Shown: piece by piece, positions 25,352-34,977 of the stretch
How the letters are laid out: each line of letters opens with the position of its first letter
Numbering within the stretch: position 1 is the stretch's first letter
Assembly: GCA_022841665.1 (NCBI GenBank)
Contig: JALHRB010000005.1
Span: 1 to 64,000, forward strand
Direction: 5' to 3'
DNA: 64,000 bases
Source of the DNA: Pseudolabrys sp.
Lineage (GTDB): Bacteria; Pseudomonadota; Alphaproteobacteria; Rhizobiales; Xanthobacteraceae
The notes under the pieces: model-generated
Told to the model about the DNA's origin: nothing
Database searches by the model: none
The model's input: only the letters and a program-made list of their open reading frames with translations
Made by a program: the position numbers and the translations under genes

Positions 25352-25466
25352 TCCCTCCCCTTGAAAAGGGGAGGGTCGGGGTGGGGATCGAGGAGCGGGT
25401 TTCCGGCAAAGATTGATCCCCACCCGCCGCGCCGCGCGCGGCGACCTCCCCTTTTCAAGGGGAGGT
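25352..25466. repeat. Gene-less paired-arm repeat, family 2, after lpd
   Basis: CCTCCCCTTGAAAAGGGGAGGGTCGGGGTGGGGATC ... GATCCCCACCC..CGACCTCCCCTTTTCAAGGGGAGG. Confidence 0.8.
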
Positions 25467-25509
25467 TGCCTGCGGCACGATACGAAATACAAATTCGGGG
25501 AGAAACGTC

Positions 25510-26280
25510 ATGGCCAAAGGCCACAAGGACAAAGTCGCCGTCATCACCGGGGCGGCCAGCGGGCTGGGTCAGGCCTTTGCCAAGCGCCTTGCTGAAGACG
25601 GCGTCGACATCGCCGCCGTCGATCTCGGCGACGCCGCGGCTACCGTGAAGGCGGTGGAGGCGGCGGGCCGCAAGGCGGCAGCGTTCAAGTGTGACGTGTC
25701 GTCGCCCGATGCCGTCACGGCGATGGCGGCGGACGTCCGCAAAATCTTTCCGCGCGTCGACATCGTCGTCAATTGCGCCGGCATCTTTCCGCAGATTCCG
25801 CTGGAGAAAGTCACTTACGCCGAGTGGCGCCGCATCATCGGCACCAATCTCGACGGCACGTTCCTGGTCAGCATGGCCTTCGTCCCGGACATGAAGGCGC
25901 GCGGCTGGGGCCGCATCGTCAATCTGTCATCGAGCACGGTCGGCGCGGTGGTGACGGGCTTCGTGCCCTATGTCACCAGCAAGCTCGGCATCGTCGGCTT
26001 TACGCGCGCGCTGGCGTCCGAACTCGGGCCCTTCGGCATCACCGTGAACGCCATCCAGCCCGGTCTCACCATGACGCCCGGCGCCACCTCGCGGCCGCCG
26101 CGCGCGGGCTTCGCCACCATGGACGAGGAATTTGCCGACGTCGCCAACCGCTTCCAGGCGATCAAGCGGGTCGAGACGCCGGACGACCTCACCGGCGCGG
26201 TCTCTTTCCTCACCAGCGACGATTCGGCCTTCATCACCGGCCAGACGCTCAACGTCGACGGCGGCCGCGTGCGGTCCTAG
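25510..26280 (+). CDS. SDR family NAD(P)-dependent oxidoreductase
   Basis: VITGAASGLGQAFAKRLAEDG; VNCAGIFP; YVTSKLGIVGFTRAL. Confidence 0.92.
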   Translation: MAKGHKDKVAVITGAASGLGQAFAKRLAEDGVDIAAVDLGDAAATVKAVEAAGRKAAAFKCDVSSPDAVTAMAADVRKIFPRVDIVVNCAGIFPQIPLEKVTYAEWRRIIGTNLDGTFLVSMAFVPDMKARGWGRIVNLSSSTVGAVVTGFVPYVTSKLGIVGFTRALASELGPFGITVNAIQPGLTMTPGATSRPPRAGFATMDEEFADVANRFQAIKRVETPDDLTGAVSFLTSDDSAFITGQTLNVDGGRVRS

Positions 26281-26368
26281 CCTATTGACTTAAATCCCAG
26301 AACGTGCTGACCTTGCCGAGTCGGCCCTTCGGCGTGCGCGTCATGAGGTGCGCGGCGCGGGTCAGACG

Positions 26369-26537
26369 GCGGCGCCCGACAATAGCGCCGCAGGTGGAGC
26401 GTCGGGAGGCGCAGGGCCCTTCGCCAAAGGGCCCGCGCGTCTCGCCAGACGCGCGGGCGGGGCTCGCACCCCCGCCCAAAGGGCGCCGTAGCGCAGCGCC
26501 CTGGCGCCTCCCGGCGCTCCATTTCTCTTCGGAGAAA
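26369..26537. other. Multi-hairpin element: 17-bp outer stem enclosing four hairpins, plus flanking hairpins
   Basis: Outer stem 26396-26412/26504-26520; hairpins 26414-26434, 26435-26454, 26455-26477, 26481-26501; flanking 26369-26391 and 26522-26537 (TTTCTC-TTCG-GAGAAA). Confidence 0.8.
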
Positions 26538-26607
26538 GGAAAAAGGGAACGGCCTTCCCCGGGCCTTCGCAAAGAACAGGGGCGATGGCGCTTGCCCGCC
26601 GAACCGC

Positions 26608-27774
26608 TCAGGCCGCGCTCTTCCTGCCCCACAGCCGCGCCGTGGCGATGTCGGCGCCTTCGCGCAGCGACTTGAGTTTGAGCCACACCGCCGGCTCGAT
26701 CACCCATTCCCGGTTCGTGAAGGTGCCGAAGCCGCAATCGGTCGAGGCGATCACGCGCTCGCGCTCGCCGACCGCGGCGACCGCTTCCTCGATGCGCCGC
26801 GCCACCACTTCCGGATGCTCGACGAAATTGCTGGTCGTCTCGATCACCCCGGGAATGAGCAGCATGTCCTTCGGCAGTGGGTGCTTCTTGAAGGCCGCGT
26901 ATTCATGCGCGTGGCGCGGGTTGGAGAACTCGATCGACAGTGCGCCGACCTGGGCCTGGTAGAGCGCCGGCAGGATCTTCTCCAGCGGCACGTCGTGGAT
27001 GTGCGGGCCTTCCCAGTTGCCGTAACAGACGTGCAGCCGCACGCGCTCGCGTGGAATGCCGGCGATGCCTTCGTTGATCGCCTGCACGTGCCGTTCCACC
27101 GCCTTGACGAAACCGGCGTCGTCGAGGTCGCGGTACATCATGGTGCGGTCCATGGCGAGGTCGGGCGCGTCGATCTGCAAAATCAGCCCGGCCATATGGA
27201 TGGTCTGGTACTCGTTCCGCATCTCGCGCGCGATCGCGCTCAGGTACTTGTCCTGCGAGCCGTAGAAGGCGTCGAGCATGGTCGACGAAATAATGCCGGG
27301 CGAGGGCGCCGTCATGAACATCTCCGAGAACTTGCCCTCGGCGATCGTCTTGAAGCGCGCGATCTCGCTCTCCAGCGGCTTCACGTCGATGTACTTCAAT
27401 TCACTCTGGCACTCGGGCGCGTTCTGCTGCTTGCTGACCTGCGGGAAGCGCCGAATCAGGCTCGCCACCAACTCGGGGAATTCCTCGAATTCGCGCCCGC
27501 GCCGCCGCTTCGACACGCCGGCGAAGCCGCGCATGCGCTGCGGCACATAGGTCTGGAAGCCGACGCGCTGCTGCTCGCCGTCATTGCCGATGTCGATGCC
27601 GGCCGCCGCCTGCTTGCCGACCACATGGCGCACGGCGTTGTCGAGCTCGGCCGCCATCTCCTTGGCGTCGAACGGCTGGCCGGCTTCCTGCCGCACCAGC
27701 AGGTCGGACAGTTTGTCGTTGCGCGGCAGGCTGCCGACATGGGTGGTCAGAATGCGCTCCCGGCTCGGAATCAT
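26608..27774 (-). CDS. Cobalamin-independent methionine synthase II family (MetE C-terminal-like) protein
   Basis: MIPSRERILTTHVGSLPRNDKLSDLL; HVCYGNWEGPHIHDVPLEKILPAL. Confidence 0.85.
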   Translation of the reverse strand: MIPSRERILTTHVGSLPRNDKLSDLLVRQEAGQPFDAKEMAAELDNAVRHVVGKQAAAGIDIGNDGEQQRVGFQTYVPQRMRGFAGVSKRRRGREFEEFPELVASLIRRFPQVSKQQNAPECQSELKYIDVKPLESEIARFKTIAEGKFSEMFMTAPSPGIISSTMLDAFYGSQDKYLSAIAREMRNEYQTIHMAGLILQIDAPDLAMDRTMMYRDLDDAGFVKAVERHVQAINEGIAGIPRERVRLHVCYGNWEGPHIHDVPLEKILPALYQAQVGALSIEFSNPRHAHEYAAFKKHPLPKDMLLIPGVIETTSNFVEHPEVVARRIEEAVAAVGERERVIASTDCGFGTFTNREWVIEPAVWLKLKSLREGADIATARLWGRKSAA

Positions 27775-27856
27775 AATTCGCGGCTCCACTTGCTGCCCGA
27801 CATTGCGGCGTTTCCTGTCCCTCTGCATAATAAGCGCCGCCTCGGGAGGAAACACA

Positions 27857-29455
27857 ATGACAATGGCCGACACGCAAACGGCCCAGCCAGACGCGCCTGC
27901 CGCAATGGGCGCGGTCCCACGCGATTACAACTTCGCCGCCGACGTGCTGGCGATGAATCTCGCGGCCGGCCGCGCCAACAAGCCGGCTTATATCGACGCG
28001 CGCGGCACGCATACCTACGGCGCGCTTGCCGACCGGGTTGCGCGTTTCGGCGCCGCGCTGCGCGGCCTCGGCATAAGGCGCGAGGAGCGCGTGCTGCTCG
28101 CGCTCACCGACACCATCGATTGGCCGACCGCGTTCCTCGGCTGTCTGAAGGCCGGCATCGTCGCCGTGCCGGTCAACACGCTGCTTACCGAGGACGATTA
28201 CCGCTTCATGCTGGCCGACAGCCGGGCGAAATGCCTGGTGGTCTCGGAAGTGCTGTTTCCGAAATTCGAGAAGATCATCGCGCAGAGCCCGGACCTCGAG
28301 CACGTCATCGTCTCGGGCGAAACGCCGCACGGCTACCGCCTGTTCGAGGACGTCATCGGCGCCGACGAGCCGGAGGACTACACCGCGCCGACCACGTGCG
28401 ACGACATGGCGTTCTGGCTCTACACCTCGGGCTCGACCGGCAAGCCGAAAGGCGCGGTGCATTGCCACGCCAGCCTCAAGCTCACCGCCGACCTCTACGG
28501 CACGCCGGTGATGGGCCTGAAGGAAAGCGACGTCGTACATTCCGTCGCCAAGCTGTTCTTCGCCTACGGGCTCGGCAACGCGCTTACCTTCCCGCTCTCG
28601 GTCGGCGCCACGACCGTCCTGAACGCAGAGCGGCCGACCCCCGATGGCGTCGCGGCGCTGCTGCGCAAATATCCGATCACCGCCTTCTTCGGCGTGCCGA
28701 CCTTCTACGCGGCCTTCCTCAACAGTCCCAACGCGCCGTCGAAGGCGGAAGTGAAACTGCGCCGCTGTCAGTCGGCCGGCGAGGCGCTGCCCGAGGAAGT
28801 GGCGAAGAGGTTCTTCGAGCGCTATGGCGTCGAGGTTTCCGACGGCCTCGGCACCACCGAGATGCTGCACATCTTTCTCACCAACCGGCCGGGCCAGAAC
28901 AAGTACGGCACCACCGGGAAGGGGGTTCCCGGCTACGAGATCAAGCTCATGGGCGAAGACGGCCAGCCGGTTCCGCAAGGTGAAATGGGCGAACTCTACG
29001 TGCGCGGACCGACGGCGGCGGTGATGTACTGGAACAACCGCGAGAAATCGCGCGACACGTTCCGCGGCGAATGGACCCGCTGCGGCGACAAATACATCGA
29101 GGACGCCGACGGCTACTACGTCTGCTGCGGCCGCGCCGACGACATGCTCAAGGTGTCGGGCATGTATGTCTCGCCTTTCGAGGTTGAGGCGGCGCTCTCC
29201 TCGCACCCGGAGGTGCTGGAGGCGGCGGTGGTCGGCTGGTTCGACGACCAGCGGCTGGTGAAGCCGAAGGCCTTCGTGGTGCTGAAGGTGCCGGACAAGG
29301 CCACCGAGGAGCTGGTTCAGGCGTTGCAGGAGCACGTCAAGCAGAAGCTCGCGCCGTTCAAGTATCCGCGCTGGATCGAGTTCCGTGTCGACCTGCCCAA
29401 GACCGCGACCGGCAAGATACAGCGTTTCAAGTTGCGGGCGGAAGGGCAGCTGTGA
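27857..29455 (+). CDS. Benzoate-CoA ligase family / AMP-dependent acyl-CoA synthetase
   Basis: YTSGSTGKPKGAVH; DGLGTTEMLHIFLTNRPG; LPKTATGKIQRFKLR. Confidence 0.9.
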   Translation: MTMADTQTAQPDAPAAMGAVPRDYNFAADVLAMNLAAGRANKPAYIDARGTHTYGALADRVARFGAALRGLGIRREERVLLALTDTIDWPTAFLGCLKAGIVAVPVNTLLTEDDYRFMLADSRAKCLVVSEVLFPKFEKIIAQSPDLEHVIVSGETPHGYRLFEDVIGADEPEDYTAPTTCDDMAFWLYTSGSTGKPKGAVHCHASLKLTADLYGTPVMGLKESDVVHSVAKLFFAYGLGNALTFPLSVGATTVLNAERPTPDGVAALLRKYPITAFFGVPTFYAAFLNSPNAPSKAEVKLRRCQSAGEALPEEVAKRFFERYGVEVSDGLGTTEMLHIFLTNRPGQNKYGTTGKGVPGYEIKLMGEDGQPVPQGEMGELYVRGPTAAVMYWNNREKSRDTFRGEWTRCGDKYIEDADGYYVCCGRADDMLKVSGMYVSPFEVEAALSSHPEVLEAAVVGWFDDQRLVKPKAFVVLKVPDKATEELVQALQEHVKQKLAPFKYPRWIEFRVDLPKTATGKIQRFKLRAEGQL

Positions 29456-29462
29456 TTTTCCT

Positions 29463-29566
29463 TGTCATCACCGGGCCGCCGCGAAGCGGCGTGACCCGGT
29501 GATCCCGCTTAGGCGGGCACAGTGCCTTCCTAAGCGGGATGGCCGGGACAAGCCCGGCCATGACAA
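29463..29566. repeat. Palindromic intergenic repeat, family 4
   Basis: TGTCATCACCGGGCCGCCGCGAAGCGGCGTGACCCGGTGATC; GGCCGGGACAAGCCCGGCCATGACA. Confidence 0.8.
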
Positions 29567-29578
29567 TCGAGAGTACGA

Positions 29579-30388
29579 ATGCCTCTTTCCGACTCCGGCT
29601 TCCTCACCATCGGCTCGCAGCGGCTCGAATACCGCATGATCGGCCCACGGCCGGACCAAGCGCCCACCATCGTCATGCTGCACGAAGGCCTCGGCTGCGT
29701 CGGCCTGTGGGGCGACTTTCCCGACAAGGTGCAGCAGGCGACCGGCCTCGGCGTCTTCGTCTATTCGCGCGCCGGTTACGGGCAATCGAGCCCGGTCACG
29801 CTGCCGCGGCCGCTGACCTATATGGAGGACGAGGCGCGCGACTCCGTGCCGGCGCTGCTCGACGCCATCGGCTTTAAGCGCGGCCTTTTGTTCGGGCACA
29901 GCGACGGCGCCTCCATCGCGGCGATCTATGCCGGCACGCATGAGGATCACCGCATCGGCGGGCTGATCCTGATGGCGCCGCACTTCTTCACCGAGGATAT
30001 AAGCATCGCTTCCATCGAGGAAGCGCGCATCGCCTACGAGACCACCGACCTGAAAGCGAAGCTCGCGCGCTGGCACAAGGACCCCGACAATGCCTTCAAG
30101 GGCTGGAACGGCGCCTGGCTCGATCCCGACTTTCGCAAGTGGGACATCACGGAACAGCTCGCCTATATCCGCGTGCCGATCCTGATCGTGCAGGGCGAGG
30201 ACGACCAGTACGGCACGGTGAAGCAGATCGAGGCGGCGCAACAGGAGTGCTACTGCCCGGTCGAGGTGGCGTTATTGCCGGGCGCCAAACACTCGCCGCA
30301 GCGCGAGGCGCCGGAGGCGACGCTGAAAGCGGTCGCGGACTTCACCACGCACGTGGCTAAGATCAACGGCTGGACTGTCACGGCGTAG
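29579..30388 (+). CDS. Alpha/beta hydrolase
   Basis: IVMLHEGLGCVGLWGDFP; LLFGHSDGASIAAIYAG nucleophile elbow. Confidence 0.9.
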   Translation: MPLSDSGFLTIGSQRLEYRMIGPRPDQAPTIVMLHEGLGCVGLWGDFPDKVQQATGLGVFVYSRAGYGQSSPVTLPRPLTYMEDEARDSVPALLDAIGFKRGLLFGHSDGASIAAIYAGTHEDHRIGGLILMAPHFFTEDISIASIEEARIAYETTDLKAKLARWHKDPDNAFKGWNGAWLDPDFRKWDITEQLAYIRVPILIVQGEDDQYGTVKQIEAAQQECYCPVEVALLPGAKHSPQREAPEATLKAVADFTTHVAKINGWTVTA

Positions 30389-30399
30389 TTCTTCCTTCA

Positions 30400-30423
30400 C
30401 CTCTCCCCGTAAACGGGGAGAGG
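30400..30423. terminator. Hairpin downstream of the hydrolase (CCTCTCCCCGT-AA-ACGGGGAGAGG)
   Basis: 11-bp perfect stem. Confidence 0.5.
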
Positions 30424-30443
30424 GAAGAAAGGCTGCGGCATAA

Positions 30444-30474
30444 AAAATGGCCGGGGACTTGCCCCGGCCATTTT
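30444..30474. terminator. Bidirectional intrinsic terminator between convergent genes
   Basis: AAAATGGCCGGGG-ACTTG-CCCCGGCCATTTT. Confidence 0.88.
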
Positions 30475-30495
30475 AATCTCGTCGGTGCGAAGCGC

Positions 30496-31704
30496 TTACT
30501 CCGCGGCCTTGCGCGCCCCGGCGCCGTGGGCCGAGACGATGTAGTCCATCGCCGCCTGCACGCCGCCCTTCTTGATCGGGATGCCGGCGAGCGACAGCGC
30601 CATCTCGGTGATGCCGAGCGCGCCGATCAGCATGCCGTCGTTGATGTCGCCGAGGTGGCCGATGCGGAAATACTTGCCCGCATATTGGCCGAAGCTGGCG
30701 CCGTAGGAGATGTTGAAGTTCTCCAGCGCCAGCGCGCGGAACTTGTCGGCGTCGTGGCCTTCCGGCAGCAACACCGCGGTGATGGTCGGCGAAACCTGGC
30801 TGATGTTCTTGTTGAGGTTCTCCAGGCCCCAGGCCTTGACCGCGCGGCGGGTGGCTTCCGCCAGCCGCTCATGGCGGGCGAACACGTTGTCGAGCCCTTC
30901 CTCGTGCAGCATTTCGATGCCGGTCGCGAGGCCGTGCAGCATCTGCGTGCCGGGCGTGTAGGGGAAGAAGCCGACCTTGTTCATGTTCAGCATCTCGTCC
31001 CAGGCGAAGAACGACTTCGGCATCTTGGCGGTCTTGTTGGCGGCGATCGCCTTGTCGCTGATTGCGTTGAACGACATGCCGGGCGGCATCATCAGGCCCT
31101 TCTGCGCGCCGCCGACCGAGACGTCGACGCCCCATTCGTCGTGGCGGTAGTCGGCCGAGGCGAGCGAGGAAATGGTGTCGACCATCAGCAGCGCCGGATG
31201 GCCGGCGGCATCGATCGCCTTGCGCACCTCGGCGATCGGCGCCAGCGCGCCGGTCGAGGTTTCGTTGTGCAGGATGCAGACGGCCTTGATCTCTTTCGCC
31301 TTGTCCTCGCGCAGGCGCGCTTCGATCGCCTTCGGATCGGTGCCCTGGCGCCAGTCGGTCGTGATGAATTCCGGCTTGAGGCCGATGCGCTCCGCCATCT
31401 TCTTCCACAGCGTCGCGAACTGGCCGGTCTCGACCATCAGCACTTTGTCGCCGGGCGACATGGTGTTGACCAACGCGGCTTCCCAGGCGCCGGTGCCGGT
31501 GGCGGTGTAGATGATCACCGGGTTGGTGGTCTTGAAGATGGTCTTGATGCCGTCCAGGCAGCGCTTCGCCAGCTTGGCGAATTCCGGACCGCGGTGGTCG
31601 ATGATGGGGGTGTCCATCGCGCGCAAGACGCGGTCGGGCAGCGGCGAGGGCCCCGGGATGTGCAGGAAATGACGCCCCACCGGACGCGAGGAATTCTGAG
31701 CCAT
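30496..31704 (-). CDS. Alanine/serine--glyoxylate aminotransferase family (class V PLP)
   Basis: HFLHIPGPSPLPDRVLRAMDTPIIDHRGPEF; DVSVGGAQKGLMMPPGMSF (PLP Lys). Confidence 0.92.
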   Translation of the reverse strand: MAQNSSRPVGRHFLHIPGPSPLPDRVLRAMDTPIIDHRGPEFAKLAKRCLDGIKTIFKTTNPVIIYTATGTGAWEAALVNTMSPGDKVLMVETGQFATLWKKMAERIGLKPEFITTDWRQGTDPKAIEARLREDKAKEIKAVCILHNETSTGALAPIAEVRKAIDAAGHPALLMVDTISSLASADYRHDEWGVDVSVGGAQKGLMMPPGMSFNAISDKAIAANKTAKMPKSFFAWDEMLNMNKVGFFPYTPGTQMLHGLATGIEMLHEEGLDNVFARHERLAEATRRAVKAWGLENLNKNISQVSPTITAVLLPEGHDADKFRALALENFNISYGASFGQYAGKYFRIGHLGDINDGMLIGALGITEMALSLAGIPIKKGGVQAAMDYIVSAHGAGARKAAE

Positions 31705-31899
31705 AGGCAATCGCTCCTAATCGCGGCAGCTGAAGGGATTTTCGTGGGTCTGGCCACGGGCCCGTCCCGGCCTTGGGGAGCGGTGCTTGTGGCGTTGAAC
31801 TATGAATGCAACATTGCGGTCAAGCGGTTTTCCGCACAGCAAACAAACCCCTATGCATAGGCCGGAAAAGCCCGAAAAGCCCCGAAATGGACGGAAGCC

Positions 31900-34857
31900 G
31901 TGGCGGTAGTGCGGCCCGGGCTTGAAAGGCGGCTGAAGGCCGAGCTGACGGGGGATGTGCGCTTCGACCGCTTCAGCCGCGGGCGCTACGCGACCGACGC
32001 ATCCCATTACCAGATCATGCCGTTGGGCACGGTCACCCCCCGCACCATCGAAGAAGCCGATCGGGCGATAGCGATTGCCAAGGCGGAAGGCGTGACCGTG
32101 CTGGCGCGCGGCGGCGGCACCTCGCAGAGCGGCCAGACCGTCGGCGAGTCGCTGGTGGTCGACTGCTCGAAATTCCTCACCCGTATTCTCGATCTCGACG
32201 TGAAGGGGAAGCGCTGCACGGTCGAGCCCGGAATCGTGCTCGACGATCTCAACCGCCAGCTCAAAGCGCACGGGCTGTGGTTTCCGGTCGACATCTCGAC
32301 CTCCTCGCGCGCCACGCTCGGCGGCATGGCCGGCAACAATTCGTGCGGCGGCCGCTCGCTGCGCTACGGCACCATGCGCGACAACGTGATCTCGGTCGAA
32401 GCGATCCTGGCGGACGGCACGCTCGGCCATTTCGGCCGCATCGGCGGCAGCCTCAACGACGTGCCGCCGCCGCTGCGGCCGCTGGTCAAGGACCTGCTCG
32501 CGATCGGCGCGCGCGAGGCGTCCGAGATCGAGGCGCGTTTTCCCAAGGTGCAGCGCCGCGTCGGCGGCTACAATCTCGACGCGCTGGTGCAAGGCGCGTA
32601 TCTTGGCAAGAACGACGTCAACCTCGCGCATGTGCTGGTCGGCTCGGAAGGCACGCTCGGTTTCTCGACCCGCATCGAATTGAAGTTGGCGCCGCTGCTC
32701 GGGCGCCGCGCCGTGGGCGCCGTCCACTTCGGCAGCTTCTACGAGGCGATGAATGCCGCGCAGCATCTGGTGCGGCTGAAGCCGATCGCGGTCGAATTGA
32801 TCGACCGCACCATGATCGAGCTGGCGCGCAAGATTCCGATCTTCCAGCCGACGCTGGAGCGATTCGTGCGCGAGACGCCGGAGGCGGTCCTGCTGGTCGA
32901 GTTCGGCGAGGACGACCACGAGGTGAACCTGCGCCTGCTGCGCCAGCTCAAGGAGCTGGTTGGCGACCTTGGCTTCGGGTGGGACAAGCCGGGCGCCAAA
33001 TGGGGCGGCGTGGTCGAGGTGCTCAATCCGGAACTGCAAGCCGCCATCACCGAGGTGCGCACGTCAGGCCTCAACATCATGATGTCGATGAAGGAGGAGG
33101 GGAAGCCCGTCTCCTTCGTCGAGGACTGCGCCGTGCCGCTCGAGCACCTCGCCGACTACACCAGCCGCCTCACCGCGATCTTCGAGAAGCACGGCACGCG
33201 CGGCACCTGGTACGCGCATGCGGGCTCCGGCTGTCTGCACGTGCGGCCGATCCTCAACCTGCGCCAGGAAAAAGACGTCCACGCCATGCGCGCGATCGCG
33301 GAGGAAGCCTTCGCGATGGTGCGCGAGTACAAGGGCTCGCATTCCGGCGAGCACGGCGACGGCCTGGTGCGCTCGGAATTCAACGAGCCCATGTTCGGTG
33401 CGAGACTGGCGCGGGCGTTCGAGGACGTAAAGGATCGTTTCGATCCGGACGGCCTCTACAACCCCGGCAAGGTGGTGCGGCCGCCCAAGTTCGATGACCG
33501 CAGCCTGTTCCGCTACAAGCCGGACTACCGCGGCGAGAACATCAAGACGGAGCTCGACTGGTCGGCGTTCCCGGGCGCCGGCGGCGGTTTCCAGGGCGCG
33601 GTCGAGATGTGCAACAACAACGGCGCCTGCCGCAAGTTGGCCGGCGGCGCCATGTGCCCGAGCTATCGCGTCACGCGCGACGAGCGCGACGTCACGCGCG
33701 GTCGCGCCAACACCTTGCGGCTCGCCGTCACCGGCCAGCTCGGCCCGGACGCGCTCGCTTCCAAGGAAATGGCCGAGACGCTTGCACTGTGCGTCTCCTG
33801 CAAAGCCTGCCGGCGCGAATGCCCGACCGGCGTCGACATGGCGCGCATGAAGATCGAGGTGCAGGCGGCGCGCGTGAAGAAACGCGGCCTGTCGCTGCAT
33901 GACCGGCTGATCGGCTATCTGCCGCGTTATGCGCCCATGGCCGCGAAGCATCCTTATTGGTTCAACCTGCGCAACGACAGTCCGGTGCTGCGCCGCGCCG
34001 CGGAAACTTTCGCCGGATTTTCAAGCCGCCGCAGCCTCCCGAAATGGCGCAAGGACATCTATCGCGACCGCTCGGACTGGCGCTATCCGCCTGCCGGCAG
34101 CAAGGCGCCAGTGCGCGAGGTCGTCTTGTTTGCCGATACCTTCAACCGCTACTTCGAGCGCGAAAACCTCGACGCCGCGCTGAACGTGCTGCTGGCCGGC
34201 GGCTATCATGTGCACGCCGCGCTGCCCAAGGACGGCCATGACCGCCCGCTCTGTTGCGGCCGCACCTTTTTGTCCGCCGGCCTCGTGGACGAAGCGCGCA
34301 AGGAAATGCAGCGCACGCTCGATGCACTCGCGCCCTTCGTGGCGCGCGGCGTGCCGGTGATCGGGCTGGAGCCGAGCTGCCTGTTCTCGTTCCGCGACGA
34401 GGTGCCGGCCTTGCTCAAGGGCGAGGCGGTCGACGCGTTGGCGGCGAACGCGCTGCTGCTGGAGGAGTTCCTCGCGCGCGAGCAGAAAGCTGGCACGCTT
34501 AACCTGCCGCTCACGCCCTTGCCGAGGAAGGCGCTGCTGCACGGCCACTGCCACCAGAAGGCCTTCGACGCCATGGGAGCGGTGGAAAGCGTGCTGCGGC
34601 TGGTGCCCGAGCTTTCGGTCGAGACGGTGGAGTCGAGCTGCTGCGGCATGGCCGGTTCGTTCGGCTACGACGCCGCCACCATCGACGTCTCGCTCAAGAT
34701 GGGCGAGCTGTCTTTGCTGCCGGCCGTGCGCAAGGCGCCTGCCGATGCGCTGGTGGTGGCCGACGGCACCTCCTGCCGGCATCAGATTCATGACGGCGCG
34801 CACCGCGAAGCACTTCACATCGCGCGTGTGCTGGAGATGAGCCTGGCGGCGGGCTGA
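31900..34857 (+). CDS. FAD-linked oxidase + Fe-S (GlcD/GlcF-type) fusion protein
   Basis: 985 aa; VLARGGGTSQSGQTVGESLVVD FAD domain; CVSCKACRRECPTGVDMARMK Fe-S; CCGMAGSFGY CCG motif. Confidence 0.92.
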   Translation: MAVVRPGLERRLKAELTGDVRFDRFSRGRYATDASHYQIMPLGTVTPRTIEEADRAIAIAKAEGVTVLARGGGTSQSGQTVGESLVVDCSKFLTRILDLDVKGKRCTVEPGIVLDDLNRQLKAHGLWFPVDISTSSRATLGGMAGNNSCGGRSLRYGTMRDNVISVEAILADGTLGHFGRIGGSLNDVPPPLRPLVKDLLAIGAREASEIEARFPKVQRRVGGYNLDALVQGAYLGKNDVNLAHVLVGSEGTLGFSTRIELKLAPLLGRRAVGAVHFGSFYEAMNAAQHLVRLKPIAVELIDRTMIELARKIPIFQPTLERFVRETPEAVLLVEFGEDDHEVNLRLLRQLKELVGDLGFGWDKPGAKWGGVVEVLNPELQAAITEVRTSGLNIMMSMKEEGKPVSFVEDCAVPLEHLADYTSRLTAIFEKHGTRGTWYAHAGSGCLHVRPILNLRQEKDVHAMRAIAEEAFAMVREYKGSHSGEHGDGLVRSEFNEPMFGARLARAFEDVKDRFDPDGLYNPGKVVRPPKFDDRSLFRYKPDYRGENIKTELDWSAFPGAGGGFQGAVEMCNNNGACRKLAGGAMCPSYRVTRDERDVTRGRANTLRLAVTGQLGPDALASKEMAETLALCVSCKACRRECPTGVDMARMKIEVQAARVKKRGLSLHDRLIGYLPRYAPMAAKHPYWFNLRNDSPVLRRAAETFAGFSSRRSLPKWRKDIYRDRSDWRYPPAGSKAPVREVVLFADTFNRYFERENLDAALNVLLAGGYHVHAALPKDGHDRPLCCGRTFLSAGLVDEARKEMQRTLDALAPFVARGVPVIGLEPSCLFSFRDEVPALLKGEAVDALAANALLLEEFLAREQKAGTLNLPLTPLPRKALLHGHCHQKAFDAMGAVESVLRLVPELSVETVESSCCGMAGSFGYDAATIDVSLKMGELSLLPAVRKAPADALVVADGTSCRHQIHDGAHREALHIARVLEMSLAAG

Positions 34858-34866
34858 CTCTCGATT

Positions 34867-34954
34867 GTCATGCGCGGGCTTGACCCGCGCATCCCGCTTA
34901 GTTGGGCAACGTGCCTTCCTAAGCGAGATGGCCGGGACAAGCCCGGCCATGACA
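34867..34954. repeat. Palindromic intergenic repeat, family 4
   Basis: TGTCATGCGCGGGCTTGACCCGCGCATCCCGCTTAG...GGCCGGGACAAGCCCGGCCATGACA. Confidence 0.8.
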
Positions 34955-34977
34955 GAGCTACCGCATTTTAGCCGCGT

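Noticed and set aside
26396-26520. Considered as tRNA/tmRNA or rRNA fragment
   Set aside because: No anticodon, T-loop or CCA features and stem lengths do not match a tRNA cloverleaf.
30444-30474. Hairpin considered as a novel element
   Set aside because: Classic A-tract/stem/T-tract bidirectional terminator between convergent genes.
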